Both the position numbers and the translations under genes were made by a program. DNA of 64,000 bases from Vallitalea okinawensis (GTDB taxonomy: Bacteria; Bacillota; Clostridia; Lachnospirales; PQDH01): contig NZ_PQDH01000002.1 of the NCBI RefSeq assembly GCF_002964605.1, positions 853,090 to 917,089 on the forward strand. The letters are read 5' to 3'. Under the pieces are notes generated by a model. That model was not told the DNA's origin, searched no databases, and saw only the letters and a list, made by a program, of their open reading frames with translations. Below are positions 26,929-35,997 of this stretch, piece after piece (position 1 is the first letter of the stretch; each line of letters opens with the position of its first letter).

Positions 26929-27971
26929 AATTTCTCCCCATTTACAATTAATTTTTTTATCTTACCACGGAATACTTTAATAGAATTCTCAGTAAAGTAG
27001 TTAATAACCATTACAGTAATCAAGACGCCACCCCAAATTAAAGGGATGTAAAAACTACTAATCTGCGGAAAACGATTTAAACCTGATGACAACATTTGTA
27101 AGACACAAATAGCAAGTACAACACCTGTTACTTTCCCTTTTCCACCAGCTGGATTAACCCCACCCAGTACAACAATTAAAACACATTGTAACGTATATAC
27201 TGTCCCGTAATCTGCTCTAGCGGAATTATAATTAGCAAGCATTATTAAGCCTGCAAGTGCAGCAGAAATACTGGAGATCATATAGGTTTTTATAAGTACG
27301 CTCTTAGTCCTAATACCAGAGAACTTAGCCGCTGTAATATTTGTTCCTGTAAGATATAGTTTTTTCCCATAGGCCGTATTATTTATAAGAAAAGCTATTA
27401 GTAAAACTACTACAAGAAAAATTAATAATTGATTAGGTAAAATGCCAAATAGCTTATGGGTAATAGCTTCAGAGAATTCAAAGGGTATACCACTAATGGC
27501 TTTACCTTTTGTTAGAATTATACCAATACCTCTAAACAGCTCTAGAGAACCTAGGGTAGCTAAGATCGGTGGAATACGTATAACAGAAACTAGGAAGCCG
27601 TTAAGTGCTCCTGCTAAAGCACCCAGTACAATACTTATTAAAAATACCAAGGGTATGGCTATAGTAAGTAACTCACCATTCACTGTAATAAACTGTTTCA
27701 GTATTATCCCTGAAACAATGGCTACTAAATTCGCCACGCCTACAACGGATAAATCTATGCCGCCTGTAATCATGCATAACATAACGCCAAGAGCCATTAA
27801 CCCAAATTCAGGAAACTGAGCCGCCATAGTTTGAAAATTAATTAATGTATAGAACTTATCAAACTTAAATATAGCCATGAATATCATCCAAACAATCATA
27901 AGAAAGATTAATCTAGTGATATATATATCTTTTCTCAGAAATGACTTTGTATTGTTATAATTCAACTTCAT
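26925..27971 (-). CDS. Ribose-type sugar ABC transporter permease
   Basis: A 348-residue permease of the RbsC/branched-chain type with about nine hydrophobic segments. Family signatures include MITGGIDLSVVGVANL, FLVSVIRIPPILATLGSLELFRGIGIILTKG, YGKKLYLTGTNITAAKFSGI and VVLGGVNPAGGKGKVTGV. It forms a heterodimeric channel with the second permease, which it overlaps by 17 nt. It also overlaps the RpiB-like gene by 4 nt. The sugar is unknown. Confidence 0.9.
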   Translation of the reverse strand: MKLNYNNTKSFLRKDIYITRLIFLMIVWMIFMAIFKFDKFYTLINFQTMAAQFPEFGLMALGVMLCMITGGIDLSVVGVANLVAIVSGIILKQFITVNGELLTIAIPLVFLISIVLGALAGALNGFLVSVIRIPPILATLGSLELFRGIGIILTKGKAISGIPFEFSEAITHKLFGILPNQLLIFLVVVLLIAFLINNTAYGKKLYLTGTNITAAKFSGIRTKSVLIKTYMISSISAALAGLIMLANYNSARADYGTVYTLQCVLIVVLGGVNPAGGKGKVTGVVLAICVLQMLSSGLNRFPQISSFYIPLIWGGVLITVMVINYFTENSIKVFRGKIKKLIVNGEKL

Positions 27972-28995
27972 TTGCTGCCCCCCTTGGTACTTTGAATTTT
28001 TGAGGTTTATTGGCTTGTCTTACTCTGTAAGCACTAACCCCTGTTCCCAAAATAATAAGCATACCTAAAAAGAACCCTTGCCAAAAAGTTGGAACACCAA
28101 GAAGAATTAACGAATTCTGAACCAATACGATTAAAATTGTACCTAGCATACAACCTATAAGAGTTCCTGCACCACCAGTTATAGCCACACCACCTAAAAC
28201 AACCCCTGCAATAATCATCATTTCCATTCCAAGCATATTAGTTGGGTGCATCTGTGTCATCATGCTAACACGTATAAGACCTGCTAAACTTGATATTATA
28301 CCTACTAGAATATACAATGTAAATTTAATTCTCTTTACATTAAAACCAGCGCGCTCAGCGCTTGTTTCATTTCCCCCTATGGCATATATTCCTCTTCCAT
28401 ACATGGTATGATTAAGGATAAAGTATGTCAGGATAAGAACTATAATTAGTACCAATACTGCCACAGGCATACGAGCTGCTAAGCCTGATTCCTGATTCTT
28501 TACAACAAAAAGTGAAGCTGTTCCAAATGAAGACATCCCTTTGGGTATTACCGAAATCTGTACACTTTTTAGTACACCTTGCATGAAACCTTTAAATATA
28601 CTAGCTACACCTAGAGTTACAATCAGTGGTTGCAACTTAAACTTGGAAATTAATAAGCCATTAATTGCACCTAAAAAACCTCCAAAGATCATACATAATA
28701 GGATTGGTAACCAAATACCACCTTGAAAGTTGATGTCCACTAAAATTCTTGTAGTGGCATACACGCTCAATGACGCTAGTGCTGGGAAAGATACATCTAT
28801 TCCTCCTGAGACTAGAACCATAAATGCGCCTATTGCAAATAAGCCAGGTACAATCATCGCCGATATAAGGTCAACAATATTGTTACTGGTATAAAACTGT
28901 CCTGATCGTAATTGAACGACTAAACTGATTAAAAGAATAACCAGGAATATATAAAACTCATTATGCCATAATAGCTTTTTTATTTTTCTCTGCAT
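27955..28995 (-). CDS. Ribose-type sugar ABC transporter permease
   Basis: A 346-residue RbsC-like permease. Motifs: VLVSGGIDVSFPALASLSVY, GLLISKFKLQPLIVTLGVASIFKG, MYGRGIYAIGGNETSAERAGF and GVVLGGVAITGGAGTLIG. It is the first of two permeases and lies 13 nt after the ATPase gene, so all components of the importer are translated from one message. The start has an AAAGGGAATGC-like leader with weak spacing, but the N-terminus fits the family length. Confidence 0.9.
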   Translation of the reverse strand: MQRKIKKLLWHNEFYIFLVILLISLVVQLRSGQFYTSNNIVDLISAMIVPGLFAIGAFMVLVSGGIDVSFPALASLSVYATTRILVDINFQGGIWLPILLCMIFGGFLGAINGLLISKFKLQPLIVTLGVASIFKGFMQGVLKSVQISVIPKGMSSFGTASLFVVKNQESGLAARMPVAVLVLIIVLILTYFILNHTMYGRGIYAIGGNETSAERAGFNVKRIKFTLYILVGIISSLAGLIRVSMMTQMHPTNMLGMEMMIIAGVVLGGVAITGGAGTLIGCMLGTILIVLVQNSLILLGVPTFWQGFFLGMLIILGTGVSAYRVRQANKPQKFKVPRGAANEVEL

Positions 28996-29008
28996 TCCCT
29001 TTCTCCTT

Positions 29009-30490
29009 TCACATCATTCTGGTCGTAAGTTCTTGCACATTAGTTTCTGATGTTTTTAAAGAAGCAGCGATTTCACCGTTTTTCATTATTAATACGTCAG
29101 AACATAGAGAAAGAACTTCAGGAATATCATCAGAAATTATTAAGATAGCTAAACCTTTGTTGGCCAATTCTCTTAAAATATTATGTATATCATACTTCGA
29201 CCCAATATCTACTCCTACTGATGGTCCATTGAGAATAAGAATATCCAAGTCAAGGGTAAGCCATTTCGCTAAAACTATACGTTGTTGATTTCCCCCTGAC
29301 AATGTGTTACATGGATTGGTAGGGTCTGGTGTTGCAATGGATAACTCTTCAACCCATTTATCTATTTCTTTTAGTACCTTTTTCTTGTCAAGCAGATAAT
29401 ATTTATTTTTGAGATAGTCAATCTCAGAGATAATAATATTGTCTCCAATGCTTCTTTTCAAAAATAGTCCTTCTGTTAATCGATCTTCCGGTACATAACC
29501 GATTTTATTTCTCATAGCTATCATTGGACTATCAATTTCAACTTCTTCACCACCTACTTTTATAGTACCTGAGTCAATATGATTGATACCAAATAGGGAT
29601 AAGGCAAGCTCTGTTCTCCCCGATCCCAGCAATCCAGTTATTCCTAATATTTGACCTTTCCTCAAAGAAAATGAGATATTTTTAAAATACCCCCTCTGAG
29701 AAAGGTTCTTTACTTCTAGGATTGGTTGATCATCTATGTATTGACAACTAAATGAGGTTGATTCAAAGTTCCTCCCGGTCATATAATAAGAGAACTTATC
29801 TTGGTTTAACTCTTCTCTCTCTCCAGTAAAAATTAGCTGCCCATTTCGTAATATAGTAAATCGTTCTGCGATTTCAAATACTTCATCTAATTTATGACTA
29901 ACAAATAATATGGCTATACCTTGCTTTTTTAGGTTCAAAATAATATTAAAAAGTGCATTAACTTCTTTTCTAGTTAAAGCTGTGGTAGGCTCGTCCATAA
30001 TAATCAACTTGGCATTAAACATTAAAGCACGAGAAATGGCTATAAGTTGTTTACTTGCCACTGGTAAATCTCCTACCTTTGCTTCCAAATCTACTTGGAA
30101 ATCAATTTTCGCAATAGCTTCTTCGGCAATTTGCCGCATTTTCTTCTTATTCACCAATTTCCGTTTATTTGCTAATTCAGTATTAAAGGCTAGATTCTCT
30201 ATAACTGAAAGATTGGGAAATATTGAAAAATCTTGATAAATGACCTGAACTCCATGACGAATGGCATCAATAGGTGTGATTTTTCTATAAGATTGTCCAC
30301 TAAATTCAATATGACCATCATCAGGTGTATAGACCCCTGCTATTACTTTAATTAAAGTAGATTTACCGCTCCCATTCTCTCCTGCTAAACAATGGATTTC
30401 ACCAGGTTTAATCTCTAAGGTAACATCCTTTAGGGCTTGAACGCCTGTAAATGACTTATTAATATCTACAGCTTTTAGCACACGATCCAT
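29009..30490 (-). CDS. Ribose-type sugar ABC transporter ATPase (RbsA-like, tandem)
   Basis: A 493-residue ATPase with two ABC domains. The first has LAGENGSGKSTLIK, SVIENL, VASKQLIAISRALMF and IIMDEPTTALTRKE. The second has a degenerate Walker A (ITGLLGSGRTELALSLFG), the signature LSGGNQQRIVLAKWL and a Walker B altered to LILNGPSVGVDIG in place of the usual DEPT. A weakened second site is normal in RbsA/MglA proteins, though the loss of the Walker B glutamate is marked here. It follows the binding protein gene after a stem-loop. Confidence 0.93.
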   Translation of the reverse strand: MDRVLKAVDINKSFTGVQALKDVTLEIKPGEIHCLAGENGSGKSTLIKVIAGVYTPDDGHIEFSGQSYRKITPIDAIRHGVQVIYQDFSIFPNLSVIENLAFNTELANKRKLVNKKKMRQIAEEAIAKIDFQVDLEAKVGDLPVASKQLIAISRALMFNAKLIIMDEPTTALTRKEVNALFNIILNLKKQGIAILFVSHKLDEVFEIAERFTILRNGQLIFTGEREELNQDKFSYYMTGRNFESTSFSCQYIDDQPILEVKNLSQRGYFKNISFSLRKGQILGITGLLGSGRTELALSLFGINHIDSGTIKVGGEEVEIDSPMIAMRNKIGYVPEDRLTEGLFLKRSIGDNIIISEIDYLKNKYYLLDKKKVLKEIDKWVEELSIATPDPTNPCNTLSGGNQQRIVLAKWLTLDLDILILNGPSVGVDIGSKYDIHNILRELANKGLAILIISDDIPEVLSLCSDVLIMKNGEIAASLKTSETNVQELTTRMM

Positions 30491-30620
30491 AGTATAGTTC
30501 CTTTCTTATATAAAGTTACCTTAAATTGTAGTACAAAATGGTCTTTGACCAGTTCTATTGGAGCTAGGAAAGTACAATTCTATGTGAGAAAATATGAACT
30601 ATCCTAGATCATAATAAAGG

Positions 30621-30650
30621 GTCATGCCTGTTCTTAAGACCAGGCATGAC
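30621..30650 (-). other. Intercistronic stem-loop after binding-protein gene
   Basis: A 10-bp perfect stem GTCATGCCTG/CAGGCATGAC with a 10-nt loop starts 10 nt after the binding-protein stop and is followed by CCCTTTATT. It is likely a partial terminator or 3'-stabilising element separating the abundant binding protein from the ATPase. Confidence 0.7.
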
Positions 30651-30659
30651 ATGTCTTTC

Positions 30660-31682
30660 TTAGAAACCAAAGCTGTCCACATTATCTTTATTAATTACAA
30701 TCCATCCTTGACCTTCCATAACAGTTTTACTATCTTGCTTAAATGTCATTTTATTATATCCTTCCACACCTAAATCAAGATTATCTGTTATCTCTTCACC
30801 ACGAAGAATCTTAACAGCTAGAGAACACATGGCTTTTCCTGCTAAAGCAGGGTCCCATAATGTCAATGCATTTACAGCTCCACTTTTTAGTATTTCAGCA
30901 TTTGCAGCAGGTAATCCTGTTCCAGCAGTAAATACTTTACCTGTAAGACCTAACTCATCAATGGCTCTTGCAACACCTGGTGAGTCAAAGGAAGAGGTTC
31001 CCATAATTCCTTTTAAATCAGGATACTTCTTAAGTAACTCTTTAGCTGTTTGATAAGCAACATCACCGTTATCTTCAGATTCAACTCTTGGTTCTTCTTC
31101 TAATAATTTCATATTAGGATAAGCCTCTAGCTGATGTTTAACACCACCATCAGCCCATTCATTATGTGATGCATTTGTAACATGACCAACCATAGTAGTA
31201 TATAGACCTTCTTCCCCCATTGCTGCAGCTAAGTTATCCATGATAAATGCGCCATATTTGTCATTTGAAAAAGCTTCAATATCATAATCAACATTTTGTA
31301 AAGAAGCACCTTCGTGAGCAACAACAACAATACCTGCTTCACGAGCCTGCTTCAATACAGGTTCAAGACTTGATGGATCTACTGGAACAACACAAATTGC
31401 ATCCACACCTGAAGCAATTAAGTCTGCAATTAGCTGGGACTGAAGCGTAGCATCAATTTCAGGAGTTCCCTTTTGATACACATTTAGACCTGTCGCTTTT
31501 TGATATTCCTTAACACCTTCATCCATTCGAACAAACCATGGATTTGTTGCATCTTTTGGTACAACAACAATCTCCCATTCTGATTCATCAGCTTTGCCTG
31601 CAGTCTTCTTTGAAGAAGAACAAGCCACAGCTGAGAGAACTAAGATTACAACTAAAAATAATGTCAATAATCTCTTCATCAT
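30660..31682 (-). CDS. Sugar ABC transporter substrate-binding lipoprotein (RbsB-like)
   Basis: A 340-residue periplasmic-binding-protein-like lipoprotein. The signal peptide MMKRLLTLFLVVILVLSAVAC has its lipid-bearing cysteine at residue 21, followed by SSSKK. The mature part has the fold-type I sugar-binder motifs: VVVPKDATNPWFVRMDEGVKEY, LIASGVDAICVVPVDPSSLEPVLKQA, VVAHEGASLQNVDYDIEAFSND and GIMGTSSFDSPGVARA. It resembles autoinducer-2/rhamnose/ribose binders, and the ligand cannot be chosen. First gene of the operon, strong site AGGAGG upstream of ATG. Confidence 0.92.
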   Translation of the reverse strand: MMKRLLTLFLVVILVLSAVACSSSKKTAGKADESEWEIVVVPKDATNPWFVRMDEGVKEYQKATGLNVYQKGTPEIDATLQSQLIADLIASGVDAICVVPVDPSSLEPVLKQAREAGIVVVAHEGASLQNVDYDIEAFSNDKYGAFIMDNLAAAMGEEGLYTTMVGHVTNASHNEWADGGVKHQLEAYPNMKLLEEEPRVESEDNGDVAYQTAKELLKKYPDLKGIMGTSSFDSPGVARAIDELGLTGKVFTAGTGLPAANAEILKSGAVNALTLWDPALAGKAMCSLAVKILRGEEITDNLDLGVEGYNKMTFKQDSKTVMEGQGWIVINKDNVDSFGF

Positions 31683-31961
31683 TTTACTTCCTCCCTATTA
31701 TTTTATTTAGGCTTACACCTATATTAAGTCCTAGAACAAACTTTCCTATGAAAACACACCCAGCTTTAGATTTCGGTCAATAACATAGCTAATAATTAAG
31801 TTTCACCAGATAACTGAAGGAGTACATTTGAAAGTTTATTAAGTGAAAGATATAAGTAAATTTAATAGTATGAACTTGTGGAAAAGAAATATGATTAGGG
31901 GTAGTCATAACCATTGAGTTGGGTTAAATAACCAGAGTTATTAAAACCTTTTAATTATTAT

Positions 31962-32999
31962 TTAGATGGAGTTTCTAATAATTAGCTCTTGTTTGAGTAT
32001 AAGATGTGGTAGATAATTAATTTCTTTCTTTAGTGCCTGATACACTATATCCCATGTTGCATGACCTATTTTATCTGGGTCTTGTAATATTGTAGTAAGA
32101 GTAGGTTCAGAATATGCTGACATTGAAATATCATCAAATCCTACAATGCCAAAATCCCTTGGAACGTTATACCCCTCTGATTTCAAAGCACCAATCATGC
32201 CTATAGCAACCAAATCAGAGGTTGTAATAAATACTTCGGGTAAGCGATTGTTTTTCCTACTTGTTAGAATGTCCTTCATAAGATCATAACCATTTTTCAT
32301 CTTGTTTAATTGCAGTTTTTCTTCAATAAACATATATTCTTCTCTAATTTCTAGACCATTGTGTTTCATGCCTTCTATGTACCCATCATATCGATCTTTA
32401 AGGTTTGTTAAATCCATTTTTTCTGTAACAAAACCTATCTGGGTATAGCCTTTTTCTTTCAATACTTTAATTACTACCTTGAGCATAGACCTGTTATCAA
32501 ACTCGACTACAGGATATTGATTATTTATAGATTTCCTATCACCAAGAATAATGGGTATACCTATTTCTTTTACTTCTGCTAATAGCTTTTCATCCTTATC
32601 ACTACCACCAATTACTACAATAGCATCTACACTCTTATCAACCAAAACGTCAAGTTCAAGTTGTTCTCTTGATAAATCATACTGGAAGCTACAAAGCATT
32701 ACTGTATAGCCTTCTTTATATGCCAAATCTGTAAAGCTTCTTGCTATTCGAGAGTAATACTCATTTGTTATATCTGGTACAATTAGACCTATCATTTTAG
32801 ATTCACTTCGCCTTAGACCTCTTGCCATAGAGTTAGGAATGTAGTGCAACTCTTTTATAGCTTTCTGTACTCTTTTTTTTGTTTTAATAGAGATGGAGGC
32901 TGTACCGTTAATCACATGTGAAACAGTACCTATTGTCACACCAGCTCTTTTAGCCACATCGGACATAGTTGCTTTCTTTAACTTTTTTTCTTTATTCAT
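31962..32999 (-). CDS. LacI-family transcriptional regulator
   Basis: A 345-residue repressor. The N-terminal helix-turn-helix and hinge read MSDVAKRAGVTIGTVSHVIN ... TKKRVQKAIKELHYIPNSMARGL. The effector domain follows the ribose-binding-protein fold (IGLIVPDITNEYYSRIARSF, VFITTSDLVAIGMIGALKSEG, GIVGFDDISMSAYSEPTLTTI). It lies immediately upstream of the binding protein gene, same strand, with a 279-nt spacer. Control of that transporter by an aldose-type ligand is likely. A near-perfect palindrome just upstream suggests autoregulation. Confidence 0.93.
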   Translation of the reverse strand: MNKEKKLKKATMSDVAKRAGVTIGTVSHVINGTASISIKTKKRVQKAIKELHYIPNSMARGLRRSESKMIGLIVPDITNEYYSRIARSFTDLAYKEGYTVMLCSFQYDLSREQLELDVLVDKSVDAIVVIGGSDKDEKLLAEVKEIGIPIILGDRKSINNQYPVVEFDNRSMLKVVIKVLKEKGYTQIGFVTEKMDLTNLKDRYDGYIEGMKHNGLEIREEYMFIEEKLQLNKMKNGYDLMKDILTSRKNNRLPEVFITTSDLVAIGMIGALKSEGYNVPRDFGIVGFDDISMSAYSEPTLTTILQDPDKIGHATWDIVYQALKKEINYLPHLILKQELIIRNSI

Positions 33000-33008
33000 A
33001 AGTCACCA

Positions 33009-33028
33009 TAATTAAATCGTTTTAATTA
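33009..33028. promoter_or_regulatory. LacI-type operator in front of the lacI-like gene
   Basis: TAATTAAATCGTTTTAATTA is a 20-bp palindrome with one mismatch and a central CG, the classic layout of LacI/PurR/CcpA-type operators. It starts 9 nt upstream of the regulator's ATG, where a bound repressor would block its own transcription. I found no equally good copy before the transporter operon. Confidence 0.65.
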
Positions 33029-33225
33029 AATAATATATAATTTTCCAGTATTTGTCAATAGGGATATATTTTCTTTATAGCTAAAAAAAGAAGAGTACCT
33101 ATCCTAATGTGCTTTATCTTTATAAATAGCTCGCCAATCAAAAGTTAAAGATTCAAACATCAGCAATAATTACGTTTAAAAATTTCTTAATCATATCAAC
33201 ACAAGCACTTGTCATGAATAAAACA

Positions 33226-33265
33226 TCCCCCTCATAGACTTATTATAGGTTACTTATGAGGGGGA
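33226..33265 (+). promoter_or_regulatory. Hairpin sequestering the ribosome-binding site of the L,D-transpeptidase gene
   Basis: An 11-bp perfect stem, TCCCCCTCATA (33226-33236) with TATGAGGGGGA (33255-33265), encloses an 18-nt loop. The 3' arm contains the Shine-Dalgarno sequence GAGGGGG, which lies 4-10 nt before the ATG at 33270. If the stem is transcribed, it would hide the ribosome site. The loop contains TATTATAG, so transcription might instead begin inside it. Confidence 0.6.
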
Positions 33266-33269
33266 CGTT

Positions 33270-33959
33270 ATGAATTTTAGATTAATTAATGGATTGTTTA
33301 CTATCCTCTTATGTGTATTATTAATTCGATTACTTGTCATTGATATGAATGGCTTAGTTGCAGTTGATTCTAAGAAAACAGAAAATCCTTATTATATACA
33401 TGTTGACTTAGATTTAACCACTATGTATGTTTTTAAAGATGGGGAAGTACATAAGACCTATCCTGTATGTGGTGGTAAGTATTCCACACCTTCACCACTC
33501 GGTACTTGGACTATCATTTCTAAGGCTAATTGGGGGGAAGGTTTCGGTGGCTCATGGATGGGGTTTAACGTACCTTGGGGAAAATATGGCATACATGGTA
33601 CTGATGAACCTTGGACCGTTGGTTCGAATGCTTCAAAGGGATGTATCAGGATGTACAATGACGATGCGAAAGAACTCCGCAGTTATATACCTCACGGAAC
33701 AAAAGTCTCTATCGCCATGGGGGAAGGATACTTTGGATATGGCTATAAGACCCTAAAACCTGGCGCTAGAGGCTCTGATGTTTTCGCAGTTCAATTACAA
33801 CTAAAAGAATTGGGATATTATCATGGCCATCCTGATGGCATTTATGGTGACGGATTAAAGGCTGCTGTGACTAAATTCAAGAAGAGTAATAACCTTGGAT
33901 CAAATCCTTGGATTACCAGCGCTGTTTATGAAGCTATGGGATTTTTCCCTTTTGAGTAG
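33270..33959 (+). CDS. L,D-transpeptidase (YkuD) with peptidoglycan-binding domain
   Basis: A 229-residue cell-wall enzyme that forms 3-3 cross-links or attaches proteins to peptidoglycan. An N-terminal membrane anchor (about residues 8-25) is followed by the YkuD domain (41-150). That domain carries the catalytic motif HGTDEPWTVGSNASKGCIRM, with H109 and nucleophile C125. The C-terminal PG_binding_1 domain (about 160-225) shows GARGSDVFAVQLQLKELGYYHGHPDG. ATG at 33270 has GAGGGGG close upstream, enclosed in a hairpin. It is monocistronic and divergent from the LacI gene. Confidence 0.93.
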   Translation: MNFRLINGLFTILLCVLLIRLLVIDMNGLVAVDSKKTENPYYIHVDLDLTTMYVFKDGEVHKTYPVCGGKYSTPSPLGTWTIISKANWGEGFGGSWMGFNVPWGKYGIHGTDEPWTVGSNASKGCIRMYNDDAKELRSYIPHGTKVSIAMGEGYFGYGYKTLKPGARGSDVFAVQLQLKELGYYHGHPDGIYGDGLKAAVTKFKKSNNLGSNPWITSAVYEAMGFFPFE

Positions 33960-34020
33960 GCATACAAATCTATCACCAAAGCTCCTTGAGTAGGCTGTTA
34001 TACTACTCAATACAAATAAT

Positions 34021-34054
34021 AAAGCCCACTACGAAATTTCGAAGTGGGCTTTTT
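34021..34054. terminator. Bidirectional intrinsic terminator
   Basis: Stem AAAGCCCACT/AGTGGGCTTT with an inner CGAAA/TTTCG extension, followed by TTTT on the plus strand and by T-rich sequence on the minus strand. It serves both the L,D-transpeptidase and the convergent RsmH-like gene. Confidence 0.8.
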
Positions 34055-34074
34055 AGATGAGAAGGGGTATCCAA

Positions 34075-35124
34075 TTAAGCTTTTATAGCCCAACGCAATT
34101 TAGCACAGCGAGCGCGACTATTTATTTTACATTCTTCTAAGGATGGTCGAATAAAATTGGGAGCTATTTCTTTGTAAACCCCTTCACGATATAATCGTTT
34201 AAATGATTTTTTGACCAGACGATCTTCTCCTGAATGAAATGAAAGTATGGCAACACGCCCACCCTCTGCAAGGGTGTCAGGAAGCTTTTCTAAAAACTCA
34301 TATAACACTTCAAATTCATTGTTGACATCAATTCGTAATGCTTGAAAGCATCGTTGGCAGGCTTTTTTGACCTCATCATCCCGCTTTTTTTCAGGTATAA
34401 ATTTCAGAGCCTCTTTGACTATTTGACGAAGTTGAATTGTTGTTGATATGGTTGTTCCCTTCTTGATTTTGGATATGATAGCACGAGCAATCACCTCTGC
34501 ATGAGGCTCGTCTGCGTTTTCTATCAACATACCCTGCAATTCGTCTTGTGAAATAGTTTTTAAACGTTCTGCAGCAGATATACCTTTATGGGGATTCAAC
34601 CGTAAGTCAAGTGGTCCTTCAGTCTTAAATGAAAAACCTCTTTCTGGATTGTCTATTTGCATGGATGATACCCCTAGATCTGCCAATACAAAATTCAATG
34701 GTCCTGATTGGGAAATCACTTGATCTATATTGGAAAAGTTTAATTGCTTGATCGTCAAAATCTCAGGACCATAACCTAGTTTTCCTAACCGCTCCTTGGT
34801 ACGCTGTAATTCTATAGGATCTACATCCAGTGAGTACAGGTGCCCCTTTGAATCTAAACATTTAAGCATCTCCAAAGTATGTCCACCATAACCTAGTGTT
34901 GCATCTAATCCGATTTGTCCAGGCCTAATCTGTAAGAATTCTAATATTTCCTTAACACAAATAGAAATATGCATACCGGCAGGTGTACTTCCTTTTTGAA
35001 TTACTTTTGCTACAGTATCAGCATATTTCTCAGGTTGAAGCTCCTTATATTTTTCTTTAAAAGTTCTAGGATGAGTGCCTTTATATCGAACACGTCGTTG
35101 ATGTTTTGGCTCTTGATTATTCAT
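34075..35124 (-). CDS. RsmH-family 16S rRNA (cytosine-N4) methyltransferase, orphan copy
   Basis: A 349-residue SAM-dependent methyltransferase of the RsmH/MraW family. Motifs: GLDATLGYGGHTLEML (SAM site), LYSLDVDPIELQRT, FVLADLGVSSMQIDNPERGFSF, GPLDLRLNP, FQALRIDVNNEF and LSFHSGEDRLVKKSFK. A basic N-terminal extension of about 50 residues is added relative to typical RsmH (about 310). Start ATG 35124 follows GAGGT; an upstream TTG is less likely. RsmH normally sits in the mraZ-rsmH-ftsL cell-wall cluster, and this gene stands alone, so it is probably a second paralogue. Confidence 0.85.
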   Translation of the reverse strand: MNNQEPKHQRRVRYKGTHPRTFKEKYKELQPEKYADTVAKVIQKGSTPAGMHISICVKEILEFLQIRPGQIGLDATLGYGGHTLEMLKCLDSKGHLYSLDVDPIELQRTKERLGKLGYGPEILTIKQLNFSNIDQVISQSGPLNFVLADLGVSSMQIDNPERGFSFKTEGPLDLRLNPHKGISAAERLKTISQDELQGMLIENADEPHAEVIARAIISKIKKGTTISTTIQLRQIVKEALKFIPEKKRDDEVKKACQRCFQALRIDVNNEFEVLYEFLEKLPDTLAEGGRVAILSFHSGEDRLVKKSFKRLYREGVYKEIAPNFIRPSLEECKINSRARCAKLRWAIKA

Positions 35125-35306
35125 AGCATAACCTCGCAAAATTAATATTTATATAGAAATAATGAACATAGTAACTGTATTCTCATACTACTTTATAATA
35201 TTTAGCAGCAATTTATATTATATACTAATCTTTCATGTATTTAAACTACTTATATGAATCTGGAGGAAAAGATTTGAAAATGCGTTGTGTGGGAGCGTAG
35301 TTATAT

Positions 35307-35642
35307 TTAAAAATGTGTATATTCAATTATTCTTATTTCTTCACCAACTTTATTGACTATAGCTTCTTTCATTTTCTTAAAATAAGGACAGGGAAAACCA
35401 ATGGGAGTTCCTTTTGAGATGCATGAAGCAAAAACAATAGTATCAACACCCCTTTTAATCATTTCAACTGCTCTTGGGACAGCTTTTTTTCCTGGACAAC
35501 CACCGCAGTTATTTACACCCAAAACTTTGATTTCTTCATCATATTTATCAAATTCAAACATTTTATAGTCGAATACTGTGAAACAGGTCGATCCTGGACA
35601 CATATCTTCAGTGTTCTTACATCTTAATAATCCTACTTTCAT
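35307..35642 (-). CDS. CGGC-domain protein
   Basis: A 111-residue cysteine-rich protein of the CGGC family, predicted to bind metal but without known function. Cysteines lie in LRCKNTEDMCPGSTCF, the namesake GVNNCGGCPGKKA and ASCISKGTPIGFPCPYF. All cysteine positions are encoded as TGC/TGT, and none is a UGA read as selenocysteine. It has its own spacing on both sides and no obvious partner gene. Confidence 0.8.
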   Translation of the reverse strand: MKVGLLRCKNTEDMCPGSTCFTVFDYKMFEFDKYDEEIKVLGVNNCGGCPGKKAVPRAVEMIKRGVDTIVFASCISKGTPIGFPCPYFKKMKEAIVNKVGEEIRIIEYTHF

Positions 35643-35997
35643 AATAAACGCTCTCTTTCTAAGTATATTCTGATTGCTTATTTATAAAATCTCAAACCTT
35701 CATATATCTCTTGTAAATGATTTCATAATATCTTATTATACAATAAAAGAAAGATTGCTAATTCTCGAATTTTTTAATATAGTATCTTAATTTCTTATAT
35801 CTATACTTCTTGTATAAATATAATTATATATTATCAGAACGACTAATTATAAACACTGTTATTTATTCTGCTACTTCAATCATACATAAATGGACAATAG
35901 ATTTGTGCATCACAATACTCTAATAATAGAATAAGGAAGATTACATCATAACAATATAACCTTCCTTTTAATCAACTATCTACCTAATATTAAACTA
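35643..35997. other. AT-rich intergenic region without a gene
   Basis: 355 bp, very AT-rich, with stop codons in all frames at short intervals. It contains the upstream region of the CGGC gene and, at its right end, the stem-loop that follows the MutS-like gene. I see no RNA gene or clear operator. Confidence 0.6.
35933..35967 (-). terminator. Long stem-loop after the MutS-like gene
   Basis: On the minus strand AAGGAAGGTTATAT pairs with ATGTAATCTTCCTT (14 bp including two G-U) around a 7-nt loop, 31 nt after the stop. The following bases are T-rich but not a clean T-run. Confidence 0.5.

Noticed and set aside
31683-31961. LacI-type operator in front of the ribose-type operon
   Set aside because: I found AT-rich inverted repeats (near 31922-31950) but none with a central CG and symmetric arms comparable to the site at 33009.
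35307-35642. Possible second selenoprotein: CGGC-family protein
   Set aside because: All cysteine positions are TGC/TGT codons and the frame has no internal UGA.
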